The notes: generated by a model from the sequence alone, not told the origin. 35,127 bases of DNA from an uncultured Prevotella sp. (GCA_900555035.1 USJX01000026.1:1-35127), one strand, 5' to 3'; counted from the stretch's first letter, positions 13,991 through 22,630 are shown. Translations and numbers: made by a program.

Positions 13991-14696
13991 ATATTTCGTG
14001 TTCATCTATATACTTGATAATATCGTCCTTGTAGGATTCTGAGATAGGGATGGCCATCTTGCCATAGATAATCTTCATGCGTTCGATGGTGTCGAATAGG
14101 GTCATGTTGGCAAGATAGGAGCGGTGTACCCGCTTGAATATTTCCCGTGGCAGCTTGTCTTCCAGCTTTTTCAGGTTGCCCAGGGTCATGATGCACTCTC
14201 CGCCTTCCAGGTGGTACATGATGTAATCCTTCATGCTCTCGATGAACAGAATCTTCTCAAAGGGGATGCGCACATATTTATAATCGCTCTTCACGATGAG
14301 GAATCTGTCGCGCTTGATGGGATTATACTTGTCGTCCTGCATGTAGCTGTTGAATACCTTCTCGCAGGCGCCCATGAAGTCTTCCGAGGTAATGGGTTTC
14401 ACCAGATAGTCGAAGGCGTTCACCTTGTAGGCCTCGATGGCGTACTCCTTGAAGGCGGTGGTGAAGATAATCTTAACGTTCTTAGGTACGACCTTGGCAA
14501 ACTCCAGTCCGCTGATCTGCTGCATGTGGATGGCAAGGAAGAGAATATCCAGATGGTTGTGGCAGATACCGTCCACCGCATCGATGGGGCTGATATAGGC
14601 GCCAATGAGGTTGAGCGTCGGCGTATCGTCAACGTACTTCTTCAGGAGCTCCAAGGCTCCTGGGTCCTCGTCTATTATTGCACAATTCAAAATCAT
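13989..14696 (-). CDS. LytTR response regulator with degenerate receiver
   Basis: The 235-residue protein has a CheY-like receiver (residues 1-118) and a LytTR DNA-binding domain (about 130-235; FLIVKSDYKYVRIPFEKILFIE, VHRSYLANM). The receiver keeps the acidic pair (IIDED, 9-11), the Thr (TTAF, 79-80) and the Lys (VKP, 100). The phospho-acceptor position in the usual fLDIqMP motif is Ala55 (LFLAIHMQQ), encoded GCC, and the following Pro is Gln. It therefore cannot be switched by aspartyl phosphorylation in the normal way. No histidine kinase is adjacent. It may act constitutively or respond to another signal. Target genes are unknown; the MORN-glgB operon is divergent from it. Confidence 0.93.
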   Translation of the reverse strand: MILNCAIIDEDPGALELLKKYVDDTPTLNLIGAYISPIDAVDGICHNHLDILFLAIHMQQISGLEFAKVVPKNVKIIFTTAFKEYAIEAYKVNAFDYLVKPITSEDFMGACEKVFNSYMQDDKYNPIKRDRFLIVKSDYKYVRIPFEKILFIESMKDYIMYHLEGGECIMTLGNLKKLEDKLPREIFKRVHRSYLANMTLFDTIERMKIIYGKMAIPISESYKDDIIKYIDEHEI

Positions 14697-14834
14697 ATAT
14701 GTGTTTGATTTGCTGGGTTCGATAAATTTATTATTTTCTTAAAACGGCGTAATGGGCAGATTATTGTATTTTGATGTTGTTTTTTCTTGTGAAATATTAT
14801 TTTTCTCCTTTTTACCTTAAATTTGTTTAATCTA

Positions 14835-14866
14835 TTTGGCTGTTTGCCGAAAAACCGCTAACTTTG
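14835..14866 (+). promoter_or_regulatory. Promoter of the MORN-YhcH-glgB operon
   Basis: TTTG (14835-14838) and TAACTTTG (14859-14866), 20 bp apart, match the consensus closely. The start of transcription lies near 14872, giving a leader of about 70 nt that contains the direct repeats at 14885-14926. Confidence 0.75.
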
Positions 14867-14884
14867 GGGATTGAATCGATAGAT

Positions 14885-14926
14885 TATCGACTGAATATCG
14901 AATCATATCGACAGAATATCGAATAG
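14885..14926 (+). repeat. Two 21-bp direct repeats in the MORN leader
   Basis: The unit TATCGACTGAATATCGAAT plus two bases occurs at 14885-14905 and again at 14906-14926 with 18 of 21 positions the same. A third partial ATCGATAG precedes it (about 14876-14883). It lies wholly in the untranslated leader, downstream of the promoter, where a repressor or RNA-binding protein could act. Confidence 0.6.
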
Positions 14927-14943
14927 TAAAGATTATAATCGGC

Positions 14944-16095
14944 ATGAAATATAACAAGAAAGAATATAGATTTAACAAAAAAGAATATAGCATGATGCTC
15001 GCCCTGATGCTGGCTCTGTCGCCACTGGGCGCATCGGCACAGAAGATTTCGCTCGGCTCCTGCATCACCCGCGACGGTGGACAGTATAAGGGCGAGATGG
15101 TGAGTGGAAAGCCGCAGGGAAAGGGCACCACCGTCTATACCAACGGCGACACCTACGAAGGCTCCTACCTGAAGGGCAAGAGAAGCGGATATGGTGTCTA
15201 TACTTTCTCGGATGGCGAACGCTACGAGGGACAGTGGCTGCAAGACCAGCAGCATGGTAAGGGAACCTATTATTTCCAGAACAATAATAAATATGTGGGA
15301 CTCTGGTTCCGCGACTTCCAGCACGGACACGGCGTGATGTACTATTACAACGGAGATAAGTACGACGGCGACTGGTACAAGGACAAGCGACAGGGCAGAG
15401 GTACTTACACCTACTCGAACGGAGCGCAGTATAAAGGCCAGTGGATGAACGACATGAAGAACGGAAACGGATTCTTTGACTGGGGCGACGGAACCACTTA
15501 CGACGGACAGTGGGTGGACAACCAGCGTTCGGGCAGGGGTACTTTCAAATATGCTGACGGCGACACCTACATCGGCGACTGGAAGGATGATATCCAGGAC
15601 GGAAAGGGAATCTACAAGTTCCACAACGGCGACATCTACGAGGGCGACTATGCCCAGGGTGAACGTACGGGCGAAGGCATCTTCCGCTCCGCCAACGGTT
15701 CGAAATACACCGGACAGTTCCTGGACGGTCTGCGTTCGGGTCAGGGCACCTTTATCTGGAAGAACGGCGACATCTACGTGGGCGACTGGAAGAACGACCT
15801 GCAGAACGGCAGGGGCAAGTTGACCAAGAAGAACGGCGACATCTACGAGGGCGAGTTCAGAAAGGGTCATGTGGATGGAAACGTGGTGATTCACTACGCC
15901 AACGGCAACCGCTTCAAGGGTGTCTATCGCAATGGTAAGCGCGAGGGCTTCTGCATAGAGGAGACCAAGGAAGGCAAGCGCTTTGAGGGCAACTACAAGA
16001 AGGATGCCCGCGACGGCAGATTCGTGGAGAAAGACCGCAACGGCCAGGTAACGGCCAAGGGCGTTTATGAGAACGGAAAAAGATTTGAAGACTAA
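14944..16095 (+). CDS. Exported MORN-repeat protein
   Basis: The 383-residue protein starts with a Lys/Tyr/Asn-rich segment and a hydrophobic stretch ending SPLGASAQ, a probable signal peptide with cleavage after ASA (about residue 31). From residue about 40 to the end there are about 14 MORN repeats of 23 residues (YEGSYLKGKRSGYGVYTF..DG pattern), forming one long beta-meander. MORN arrays act as scaffolds or bind lipids in eukaryotes; in Bacteroidota their role is unknown. It is first in a run with YhcH-type and glgB genes (17- and 52-bp gaps). ATG 14992 is an alternative start but would drop the basic N-region of the signal peptide. The two short N-terminal segments YNKKEY/FNKKEY are a small duplication. 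Confidence 0.85.
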   Translation: MKYNKKEYRFNKKEYSMMLALMLALSPLGASAQKISLGSCITRDGGQYKGEMVSGKPQGKGTTVYTNGDTYEGSYLKGKRSGYGVYTFSDGERYEGQWLQDQQHGKGTYYFQNNNKYVGLWFRDFQHGHGVMYYYNGDKYDGDWYKDKRQGRGTYTYSNGAQYKGQWMNDMKNGNGFFDWGDGTTYDGQWVDNQRSGRGTFKYADGDTYIGDWKDDIQDGKGIYKFHNGDIYEGDYAQGERTGEGIFRSANGSKYTGQFLDGLRSGQGTFIWKNGDIYVGDWKNDLQNGRGKLTKKNGDIYEGEFRKGHVDGNVVIHYANGNRFKGVYRNGKREGFCIEETKEGKRFEGNYKKDARDGRFVEKDRNGQVTAKGVYENGKRFED

Positions 16096-16112
16096 TATAA
16101 TATAGTAAAACT

Positions 16113-16556
16113 ATGGTAATTGATACATTAGACAATTTGGAGAAATACGTTTCTCTTAATCCACTCTTCGCAGAAGTAGTGGAGTTTATCAAGGAGAATG
16201 ATCTCGCTAAGTTGGAGACCGGCAAGCACCCTATCCAGGGCAGCGACCTCTTTGTGAACATCGCCGTGGCTCACGGCAAGACAGAGGAAGAGGCTACCAT
16301 CGAGACTCATCGCCAGATGATCGACATCCAGATTCCGCTGAACACAGAGGAAACCTACGGCTACTCTCCAGTGAAGGATCTGCCAGAGGTGGAGTACAAC
16401 GAGGCAAAGGATTGCACCCTGTATCCGGGAGTGAAGGCGCAGACACTGGTAACCTGCAAGCCAGGCCAGTTTGCCATCTTCTTCCCACAGGACGGTCATC
16501 AGCCATGCATCGGCAAGGGTGACATCCACAAGGCAATCTTCAAGGTAAAGGCTTAA
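16113..16556 (+). CDS. YhcH/YjgK/YiaL family protein (DUF386)
   Basis: The 147-residue protein is a single cupin-like domain of the YhcH/EbgC family. It begins MVIDTLDNLEKYVSLNP and shows ETHRQMIDIQIPL and FAIFFPQDGHQPCIGKGDIHKAIFKV. The conserved His/Glu residues of the two motifs are the metal/sugar site in the family. Members are linked to sialic acid or sugar-acid use (YhcH) or act as a beta-galactosidase accessory (EbgC); which sugar is handled here is not visible. It lies between the MORN gene and glgB in the same operon, supporting a carbohydrate role. Confidence 0.9.
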   Translation: MVIDTLDNLEKYVSLNPLFAEVVEFIKENDLAKLETGKHPIQGSDLFVNIAVAHGKTEEEATIETHRQMIDIQIPLNTEETYGYSPVKDLPEVEYNEAKDCTLYPGVKAQTLVTCKPGQFAIFFPQDGHQPCIGKGDIHKAIFKVKA

Positions 16557-16608
16557 AGCACCCTTCCCTGAAAAGCAACAAAGTACTAACCATCTAAAAT
16601 CATGATAT

Positions 16609-18738
16609 ATGGCAACAGAAAAGAAAACTTCAGCTAAGAAGACAACAGCTAAGAAGACAACAGCCAAGAAGACCGCAGCCAAGGCTTGTGCCAAGAAGAC
16701 TGCAGCCAAGAAGACAGTGATGGCTGCTGCACCAAAACATATAGGACTGGTAAAGAACGACCCATACCTGGCAGACTTTGAGTCAGCCATCGTAGGCCGT
16801 CATGAACATGCACTCTGGAAACTGGGCCAGCTTACCCGCAACGGCAAGATTACGCTCAGTGACTTCGCCAACGGATACGACTACTTCGGCCTGCACAAGA
16901 CCGAGAAGGGATGGGTGTTCCGCGAGTGGGCACCTAATGCCACCGACATCTATCTGGTTGGTGACTTCAACAACTGGCAGGAGTCGCCTAAATATCGCGC
17001 CAAGCGCATCAAGGGCACAGGCAACTGGGAGCTCAAGATGCCGGAGAAGGCGATGAAGCACGGCGACCTCTTCAAGATGAAGGTGCACTGGGAAGGCGGA
17101 GAAGGCGAGCGAATCCCTGCATGGGCCAACCGTGTGGTTCAGGACGAGCAGACCAAGATTTTCTCTGCACAGGTGTGGAGCCCGGAACCTTACAAATGGA
17201 AGAAGAAGACCTTCAAGCCTTGCACCGCTCCGCTGCTCATCTACGAGTGCCACATCGGAATGGGACAGGATGCCGAGAAGGTGGGCACCTACACGGAATT
17301 CAAGGAAAACGTGTTGCCACGTATCATTGAGGACGGTTACAACTGCATCCAGATCATGGCTATCCAGGAGCATCCTTACTACGGCTCCTTCGGCTACCAC
17401 GTGAGCAGCTTCTTCGCAGCAAGCAGCCGCTTCGGAACGCCTGAGGAACTGAAGGACCTCATCGATACGGCCCATCAGAACGGAATCGCAGTAATCATGG
17501 ACATCGTGCACTCACACGCCGTGAAGAACGAGCTGGAGGGACTGGGCAATCTTGCCGGCGACCCTAACCAGTATTTCTATCCGGGCGAGAGACACGAGCA
17601 TCCGGCTTGGGACAGCCTCTGCTTCGACTACGGTAAGGACGAGGTGATGCACTTCCTGCTGAGCAACTGCAAGTACTGGCTCAGCGAGTACCATTTTGAC
17701 GGTTTCCGATTCGACGGCGTAACCTCCATGCTCTACTACAGCCACGGCCTGGGCGAGGCATTCTGCAACTACGGCGACTACTTCAACGGTCACGAAGACG
17801 ACAATGCCATCTGCTATCTAATCCTTGCCAACTGCCTGATTCACGAGGTGAACAAGAATGCCATCACCATAGCCGAGGAGGTGAGCGGAATGCCGGGACT
17901 GGCTGCCAAGTTTGCCGACGGCGGCTACGGCTTCGACTACCGCATGGCGATGAACATTCCTGACTACTGGATCAAGACCATCAAGGAGCTGAAGGATGAA
18001 GACTGGAAGCCATCTAGCATCTTCTGGGAAATCAAGAACCGCCGTGCCGACGAGAAGACCATCTCTTACTGCGAGAGTCACGACCAAGCACTGGTGGGCG
18101 ACAAGACCATCATCTTCCGCCTCATCGACGCCGACATGTACTGGCACTTCAAAAAGGGCGACGAGAACGATATGGTTCACCGCGGAATCGCCCTGCACAA
18201 GATGATCCGTCTGGCCACCGCATCAACCATCAACGGCGGCTACCTGAATTTCATGGGCAATGAGTTCGGCCACCCAGAGTGGATTGACTTCCCACGCGAG
18301 GGCAACGGATGGAGCTACAAGTACGCCCGCCGTCAGTGGAACCTGGTGGATAACCATGAGCTTTGCTATCATTATCTGGGCGACTTTGACAAGGAGATGC
18401 TCAAGACTATCAAGAGCGAGAAGAACTTTAACAAGACACCGGTGGTGGAAATCTGGCACAACGATGGCGACCAGGTGCTTGCCTACATGCGCGGCGACCT
18501 GCTCTTCGTGTTCAACTTCTCACCAACCCGTTCGTTTACCGACTATGGATTCCTCGTTCCAACGGGAGCCTACAGCGTGGTACTCGACACCGACAACAAG
18601 GCATTTGGCGGTAATGGTCTGAACGACGACGAGATGACCCACATCACCACCTATGACCCTGTGTATGTGAACGATCGCAAGGAATGGCTGAAGCTTTACT
18701 TGCCGGCACGTTCAGCACTGGTGCTCAAGAAAAATTAA
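16609..18738 (+). CDS. glgB: 1,4-alpha-glucan branching enzyme with histone-H1-like N-terminal tail
   Basis: GlgB makes the alpha-1,6 branches of glycogen. The 709-residue protein is of the eukaryote-like GH13_8 type: an N-terminal CBM48 (YDYFGLHKTEKGWVFREWAPNA, residues about 85-180), then the GH13 barrel with the nucleophile D369 (FRFDGVTS), acid/base E423 (IAEEVSGMP) and D492 (ESHDQALVG), and a C-terminal beta domain ending SALVLKKN. All catalytic residues are present. Unusually, residues 5-36 are almost only Lys, Ala and Thr in a KKTTAKKTTAKK pattern, like histone H1 or AlgP tails, encoded by 15-bp repeats (16624-16713). ATG 16720 (M38) could give a tail-less form, but the long frame has a normal 52-bp gap. 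The gene is embedded in an operon with MORN and YhcH genes. Confidence 0.95.
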   Translation: MATEKKTSAKKTTAKKTTAKKTAAKACAKKTAAKKTVMAAAPKHIGLVKNDPYLADFESAIVGRHEHALWKLGQLTRNGKITLSDFANGYDYFGLHKTEKGWVFREWAPNATDIYLVGDFNNWQESPKYRAKRIKGTGNWELKMPEKAMKHGDLFKMKVHWEGGEGERIPAWANRVVQDEQTKIFSAQVWSPEPYKWKKKTFKPCTAPLLIYECHIGMGQDAEKVGTYTEFKENVLPRIIEDGYNCIQIMAIQEHPYYGSFGYHVSSFFAASSRFGTPEELKDLIDTAHQNGIAVIMDIVHSHAVKNELEGLGNLAGDPNQYFYPGERHEHPAWDSLCFDYGKDEVMHFLLSNCKYWLSEYHFDGFRFDGVTSMLYYSHGLGEAFCNYGDYFNGHEDDNAICYLILANCLIHEVNKNAITIAEEVSGMPGLAAKFADGGYGFDYRMAMNIPDYWIKTIKELKDEDWKPSSIFWEIKNRRADEKTISYCESHDQALVGDKTIIFRLIDADMYWHFKKGDENDMVHRGIALHKMIRLATASTINGGYLNFMGNEFGHPEWIDFPREGNGWSYKYARRQWNLVDNHELCYHYLGDFDKEMLKTIKSEKNFNKTPVVEIWHNDGDQVLAYMRGDLLFVFNFSPTRSFTDYGFLVPTGAYSVVLDTDNKAFGGNGLNDDEMTHITTYDPVYVNDRKEWLKLYLPARSALVLKKN

Positions 18739-18748
18739 ATATTGATTT

Positions 18749-19858
18749 ATGAGTAATAAAAGGAATAGCACGGCGAAGATGCGCTTCGCCTGTGCTATCA
18801 TTTTTTTCGTTTTCAGTTATACTTACCTGGCTTGTTACCAGGCAGATATCTTGGCCGTGGCGCAGCACGTACTGTCGGATGGAAAAACCGACTATTTCTA
18901 TACGCTTGCGCCGCTGCTGATTACCGCCGTATGCTTTCTGCTGCAGTTGGGAGCATACGCCGTAACCCGCGTGAAGCGCCGCTTCCACGGGTTGACTTAT
19001 TTCCCTTCATTCCTGTTGCTGGCATTGATTACCGACGTTCCGAACGACATCGATGTTCATCATTCCCTGGGCTGGTGGTGGTTCTTCCTGCCATTCAGTC
19101 TGCTGGTGTGGGGCGGCGTGATGTGGGTGGAGCGCCAGCTGGAACCGCTTGAGCAGGAGCCTCATAGCTTCGGTTGGTTCTCGCGTTACTCCTGGCTCAA
19201 CATCTGCCAGCTGCTCGTGATGACCATCGCCTTGCTCTTCATCTCGAACAACGACAGGCTCTTTCATGAGCGAATGAAGATGGAACATCTGATGAAAGAA
19301 AAACAGTATGAAAAGGCATTGGAGGTGGGCAGGAAATCGCTGCAGACAGACTCGTCGCTCACGATGCTCCGCATCGCCTGCCTCAACGAAACAGGCCAGT
19401 TGGGCAGCGACCTCTTCAACTATCTGCTGGTGGGTGGCAGCGAGGCGATGATGCCTAACGGCACCTCGGTGAAAGCCATGATGTGGAAGTATCCGGGCTG
19501 GATGAACAAGCCGTCGGCATGGATGGTGAAGCATCATCTGAAGTATAAGATTCCGGTGGACTACCAGCTCTGCGCCCTCTTGCTCGACCGCAAGATAGAC
19601 GATTTCGTGAGACAGGTGGGCAAGTATTACAATATAGAATCGGGCAAGTTGCCTACCCATTACAAGGAGGCGCTGGTGCTCTATTGCCATCTGCGGAGTC
19701 ATCCGATATTCGAATATCACGAAAACGTGATGGACGCCGACTATCAGGATTATCAGACCATGGAGGCGAAGTATGGCAATCCGGTGGAGCGCCAGGCAGC
19801 CCTGCGTGATACGTATGGCAACACCTACTGGTATTATTACCAGTATGGCAGCAAGTAA
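18749..19858 (+). CDS. Uncharacterised membrane protein with helical-repeat C-terminus
   Basis: The 369-residue protein is not recognised with certainty; it recalls the Bacteroidota DUF6057 family. About five membrane helices lie in residues 1-170 (FACAIIFFVFSYTYLACY; LLITAVCFLLQLGAYAV; YFPSFLLLALI; WWWFFLPFSLLVWGGVMWV; ICQLLVMTIALLFIS). A soluble helical part follows (residues about 175-369) with TPR-like pairs (KQYEKALEVGRKSLQTDSSLTMLRIAC). It begins 10 bp after glgB and is followed 30 bp later by a secreted TPR gene, so the two probably act together at the envelope. A link to glycogen is by position only. Confidence 0.7.
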   Translation: MSNKRNSTAKMRFACAIIFFVFSYTYLACYQADILAVAQHVLSDGKTDYFYTLAPLLITAVCFLLQLGAYAVTRVKRRFHGLTYFPSFLLLALITDVPNDIDVHHSLGWWWFFLPFSLLVWGGVMWVERQLEPLEQEPHSFGWFSRYSWLNICQLLVMTIALLFISNNDRLFHERMKMEHLMKEKQYEKALEVGRKSLQTDSSLTMLRIACLNETGQLGSDLFNYLLVGGSEAMMPNGTSVKAMMWKYPGWMNKPSAWMVKHHLKYKIPVDYQLCALLLDRKIDDFVRQVGKYYNIESGKLPTHYKEALVLYCHLRSHPIFEYHENVMDADYQDYQTMEAKYGNPVERQAALRDTYGNTYWYYYQYGSK

Positions 19859-19888
19859 TTTTGGAATTATATCGCATAAAAAGAATGA

Positions 19889-21115
19889 ATGATGAAAAGG
19901 AAACTTAGTATATGGAAGCAGTTTTCGCTGCTGTTTCTGCTCATGATGTCGCCGATGGTGGTTCCTGCACAGAAGAAGGAGATTCAGACAGCCAAGGACC
20001 AGGTAAAGGCGGGCAAGAATCTAGATCAGGCCGTGGCGAGCATGAAGAAACTGCTCAACGATTCGGTGAACCGTACCAACAAGAAAATATGGACGGTTTA
20101 TTTCGACGCCGTGCGCAAACAGTATGAGCAGGGTAACGAGAAGCTGTATCTGAAGCAGAAGTACGATACGGCGCAGCTCTTCAACTACACCCGCCAGCTC
20201 TTCGAGGTGGCGCTGCAGTTTGACTCTGTGGAGGCGGTGCCCGACAAGAAGGGCAGGAAGAACCTGGAGTTCCGCAAGGGACACAAGGATTATCTGGCTC
20301 ATATCCGCTCGAATCTCTACAATGGCGGAATCTGGTTTCTCAACAAGCAGAAGTATCAGGATGCCTATAAGTTCTTCGACTGCTACATCGATTGTGCCGA
20401 ACAGCCGATGTTCAAATCTTACAACTATATGGAGAAGGACAAGCATCTGCCTACAGCCGCCTACTATGCCGTGTATTCAGGCTACAAGATGAAGAACCCT
20501 AAGGCAACCCTGCATCATTCTTACATGGCGCTGAAGGATACGGTGCACTATAATTACATGTTGCAGTATCTGGCGGAGACTTATGCCCTGGAAAAGGACA
20601 CGGCACGCTACGTGGCTTCGCTGAAGGAGGGATTCAAGCGTGTGCCTACCTTCCCGTTCTTCTTCCCGCGCCTGGTGGATCATTACGTGGATAACGCTCA
20701 GCTCGACTCGGCAATGGTGGTGGTAGATGAGGCGCTGACCGTAGTGCCCGACAGCGATTTGTATCTGGCTGCCAAATCAAACCTGCTCCTGGATCAGGGC
20801 AAGCTGAAGGAGTGCATCGAGGTGAGCCAGAAGGTAATCGACGTGAATCCGGAAATGCCGGAACCTTACTACAATGTGGGTATTTGCTATTTCAACCAGG
20901 CGGTGGAGCAGGACAAGAACTCGCAGAACTCACGACAGGTGAAGGCGCAGGTGGAGGCTGACTACAAGAAGGCGCTGCCTTATCTGGTGAAATATCGTGA
21001 ACTGGAACCGAAGGAACAGGGCAAATGGGCCTTTCCGCTCTACACCATCTATCTGAACCTGAACATGGGCAAGGAATTTGATGAGATAGATAAGGTGATG
21101 AGACAGAGCAAATAG
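19889..21115 (+). CDS. Secreted TPR protein
   Basis: The 408-residue protein has a signal peptide (MMKRKLSIWKQFSLLFLLMMSPMVVPAQ, cut near residue 27) and then helical repeats of the TPR type. The clearest are at YNGGIWFLNKQKYQDAYKFFDCYID, DSAMVVVDEALTVVPDSDLYLAAKSNLL and GKLKECIEVSQKVIDVNPEMPEPYYNVGICYF. No enzyme motif is visible. It is a periplasmic or surface scaffold by its features, in the fifth place of the operon. The start could equally be M2 (19892). Confidence 0.75.
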   Translation: MMKRKLSIWKQFSLLFLLMMSPMVVPAQKKEIQTAKDQVKAGKNLDQAVASMKKLLNDSVNRTNKKIWTVYFDAVRKQYEQGNEKLYLKQKYDTAQLFNYTRQLFEVALQFDSVEAVPDKKGRKNLEFRKGHKDYLAHIRSNLYNGGIWFLNKQKYQDAYKFFDCYIDCAEQPMFKSYNYMEKDKHLPTAAYYAVYSGYKMKNPKATLHHSYMALKDTVHYNYMLQYLAETYALEKDTARYVASLKEGFKRVPTFPFFFPRLVDHYVDNAQLDSAMVVVDEALTVVPDSDLYLAAKSNLLLDQGKLKECIEVSQKVIDVNPEMPEPYYNVGICYFNQAVEQDKNSQNSRQVKAQVEADYKKALPYLVKYRELEPKEQGKWAFPLYTIYLNLNMGKEFDEIDKVMRQSK

Positions 21116-21171
21116 ACTTGCAATAGTATAAATAGATTCGCGACAGAATAAATAGATTTGAATAAAAATAT

Positions 21172-22491
21172 ATGATTGATAGAATTTTAGATAAACTGGG
21201 CATTGAGCTCAACGAAATGCAGCAGGATGCGATGAATGCGATTCTGCACGGCAACCAGGATGTGGTGGTGCTCTCGCCAACGGGTAGCGGAAAGACGCTG
21301 GCTTATCTGCTGCCGGTTTCGCAGCTGGTGGATGCTGCCGATGATGAGCCGCAGGCCATCGTGGTAACTCCGGGACGAGAGCTGGCACTGCAGTCGGCTA
21401 CCGTGCTCAAGAACATGGGCAGCGGACTGAGAGCCATGGCCTGTTACGGAGGTAGAGCTGCGATGGACGAACACCGCATGATGAAGCAGGTGCGTCCGCA
21501 GATCATCTTCGGAACTCCGGGCCGACTGAACGACCATCTTGACAAGGGCAACTTTTCGCCTTACCACATCAAATATCTCATCATCGATGAGTTTGACAAG
21601 TGTCTGGAGATGGGATTCCAGGACGAGATGAACCGACTCATCAAGAAGTTGCCGGGTCTGCGCCGTCACTTCCTGCTTTCTGCCACCGAGGCAGAGGAGA
21701 TTCCTCGCTTCGTTCACATGGGCAGGGTAGATAAGATAGATTATCGCATGGACGAGGAACAGGTGCCTGACCGTGTACATATATATAAGGTGGAAAGTCC
21801 GGTGAAGGATAAGCTGGAGAGTCTGGGCTTGCTGCTCCGCAGTCTGGGCGACCAGAGCACCATCGTATTCCTCAATTATCGCGACAGTGTGGAGCGCACC
21901 AACAAGTATCTGGTGGAGCAGGGTTTCTCTACTTCGTTCTTCCATGGCGGACTGGAGCAGAAGGAGCGTGAAGCATCGCTCTACCGCTTCAGCAACGGCA
22001 GTGCCAATATCCTGGTGAGCACCGACCTGGCTTCGCGTGGTCTCGACATTCCAGACATCGACAACATCATCCACTATCATATTCCGGAGGGCGAGGATGG
22101 CTACATCCATCGTGTAGGTAGAACAGCCCGTTGGGAGGCGCACGGAAGAGCCTTCTTCCTGCTGGGTCCTGAGGAGCACATTCCGGAGTACGTGGATTCG
22201 GAGGTGGAGGACTATGAAGTGCCAGCCGCCGAGGAGTTGCCACAGCCTGCCAAGCCAAAGATGGCTACCTTATATATAGGTAAGGGCAAGAAGGACAAGA
22301 TCAGCAAGGGCGACATTCTGGGCTTCCTCTGCAAGAAGGGCGGCCTGAACTCTTCCGAGATAGGAAAGATAGATGTGAACGACCGCTACGCCTATGCAGC
22401 CATTGCCCGCACCAAGCTGCGCAGCGTGCTGAACCAGGTGAAGGGCGAGAAAATCAAGGGTGTGAAGACCATTGTGGAAGAAGTGAGATAG
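21172..22491 (+). CDS. DEAD-box RNA helicase, DbpA-like
   Basis: The 439-residue helicase has the Q motif region (LNEMQQDAM), Walker A SPTGSGKT (35-42), TPGREL, GTPGRL, motif II DEFD, SAT, VSTDLASRGLDIPD and HRVGRTAR. The motif II DEFD in place of DEAD is, to my memory, frequent in Bacteroidota members. Residues about 365-439 (KKDKISKGDILGFLCKKGGLNSSEIGKIDVNDRYAYAAI) form the C-terminal RNA-binding domain of DbpA, which in E. coli targets hairpin 92 of 23S rRNA; ribosome assembly is therefore the likely role. It is last in the run from 14944, 56 bp after the TPR gene, and a terminator follows. Confidence 0.92.
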   Translation: MIDRILDKLGIELNEMQQDAMNAILHGNQDVVVLSPTGSGKTLAYLLPVSQLVDAADDEPQAIVVTPGRELALQSATVLKNMGSGLRAMACYGGRAAMDEHRMMKQVRPQIIFGTPGRLNDHLDKGNFSPYHIKYLIIDEFDKCLEMGFQDEMNRLIKKLPGLRRHFLLSATEAEEIPRFVHMGRVDKIDYRMDEEQVPDRVHIYKVESPVKDKLESLGLLLRSLGDQSTIVFLNYRDSVERTNKYLVEQGFSTSFFHGGLEQKEREASLYRFSNGSANILVSTDLASRGLDIPDIDNIIHYHIPEGEDGYIHRVGRTARWEAHGRAFFLLGPEEHIPEYVDSEVEDYEVPAAEELPQPAKPKMATLYIGKGKKDKISKGDILGFLCKKGGLNSSEIGKIDVNDRYAYAAIARTKLRSVLNQVKGEKIKGVKTIVEEVR

Positions 22492-22549
22492 ATATTCTGA
22501 CGAAATAATACATTTTTCGAAGAAGAAAGATAAATTTTCAGTAATCTGG

Positions 22550-22586
22550 AGCCTCATCTTGGAATCTGTCTGAGATGAGGCTTTTT
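22550..22586 (+). terminator. Terminator of the glgB-helicase operon
   Basis: AGCCTCATCT (22550-22559) and AGATGAGGCT (22573-22582) form a perfect 10-bp stem followed by TTTTT. Confidence 0.8.
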
Positions 22587-22609
22587 AGGTTATAAATCGT
22601 AATTTTCGG

Positions 22610-22630
22610 CATAAATATACAGTATTTATG
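22610..22630. promoter_or_regulatory. Palindrome upstream of serC, operator candidate
   Basis: CATAAATA-TACAG-TATTTATG is a symmetrical 8-bp inverted repeat with a 5-bp spacer, 60 bp upstream of the serC -33 box. The size and AT-rich arms suit a dimeric regulator; there is no T-run to make it a terminator. Confidence 0.35.

Noticed and set aside
14884..15894. Minus-strand frame of 336 codons opposite the MORN gene
   Set aside because: A regular VDVAV-type repeat is the mirror of the MORN repeats; the plus-strand gene has a signal peptide, promoter and clear family match.
21580..21610. Motif II DEFD in the helicase as a sign of decay
   Set aside because: All other helicase motifs are intact and DEFD occurs in other Bacteroidota DEAD-box helicases as I recall them.
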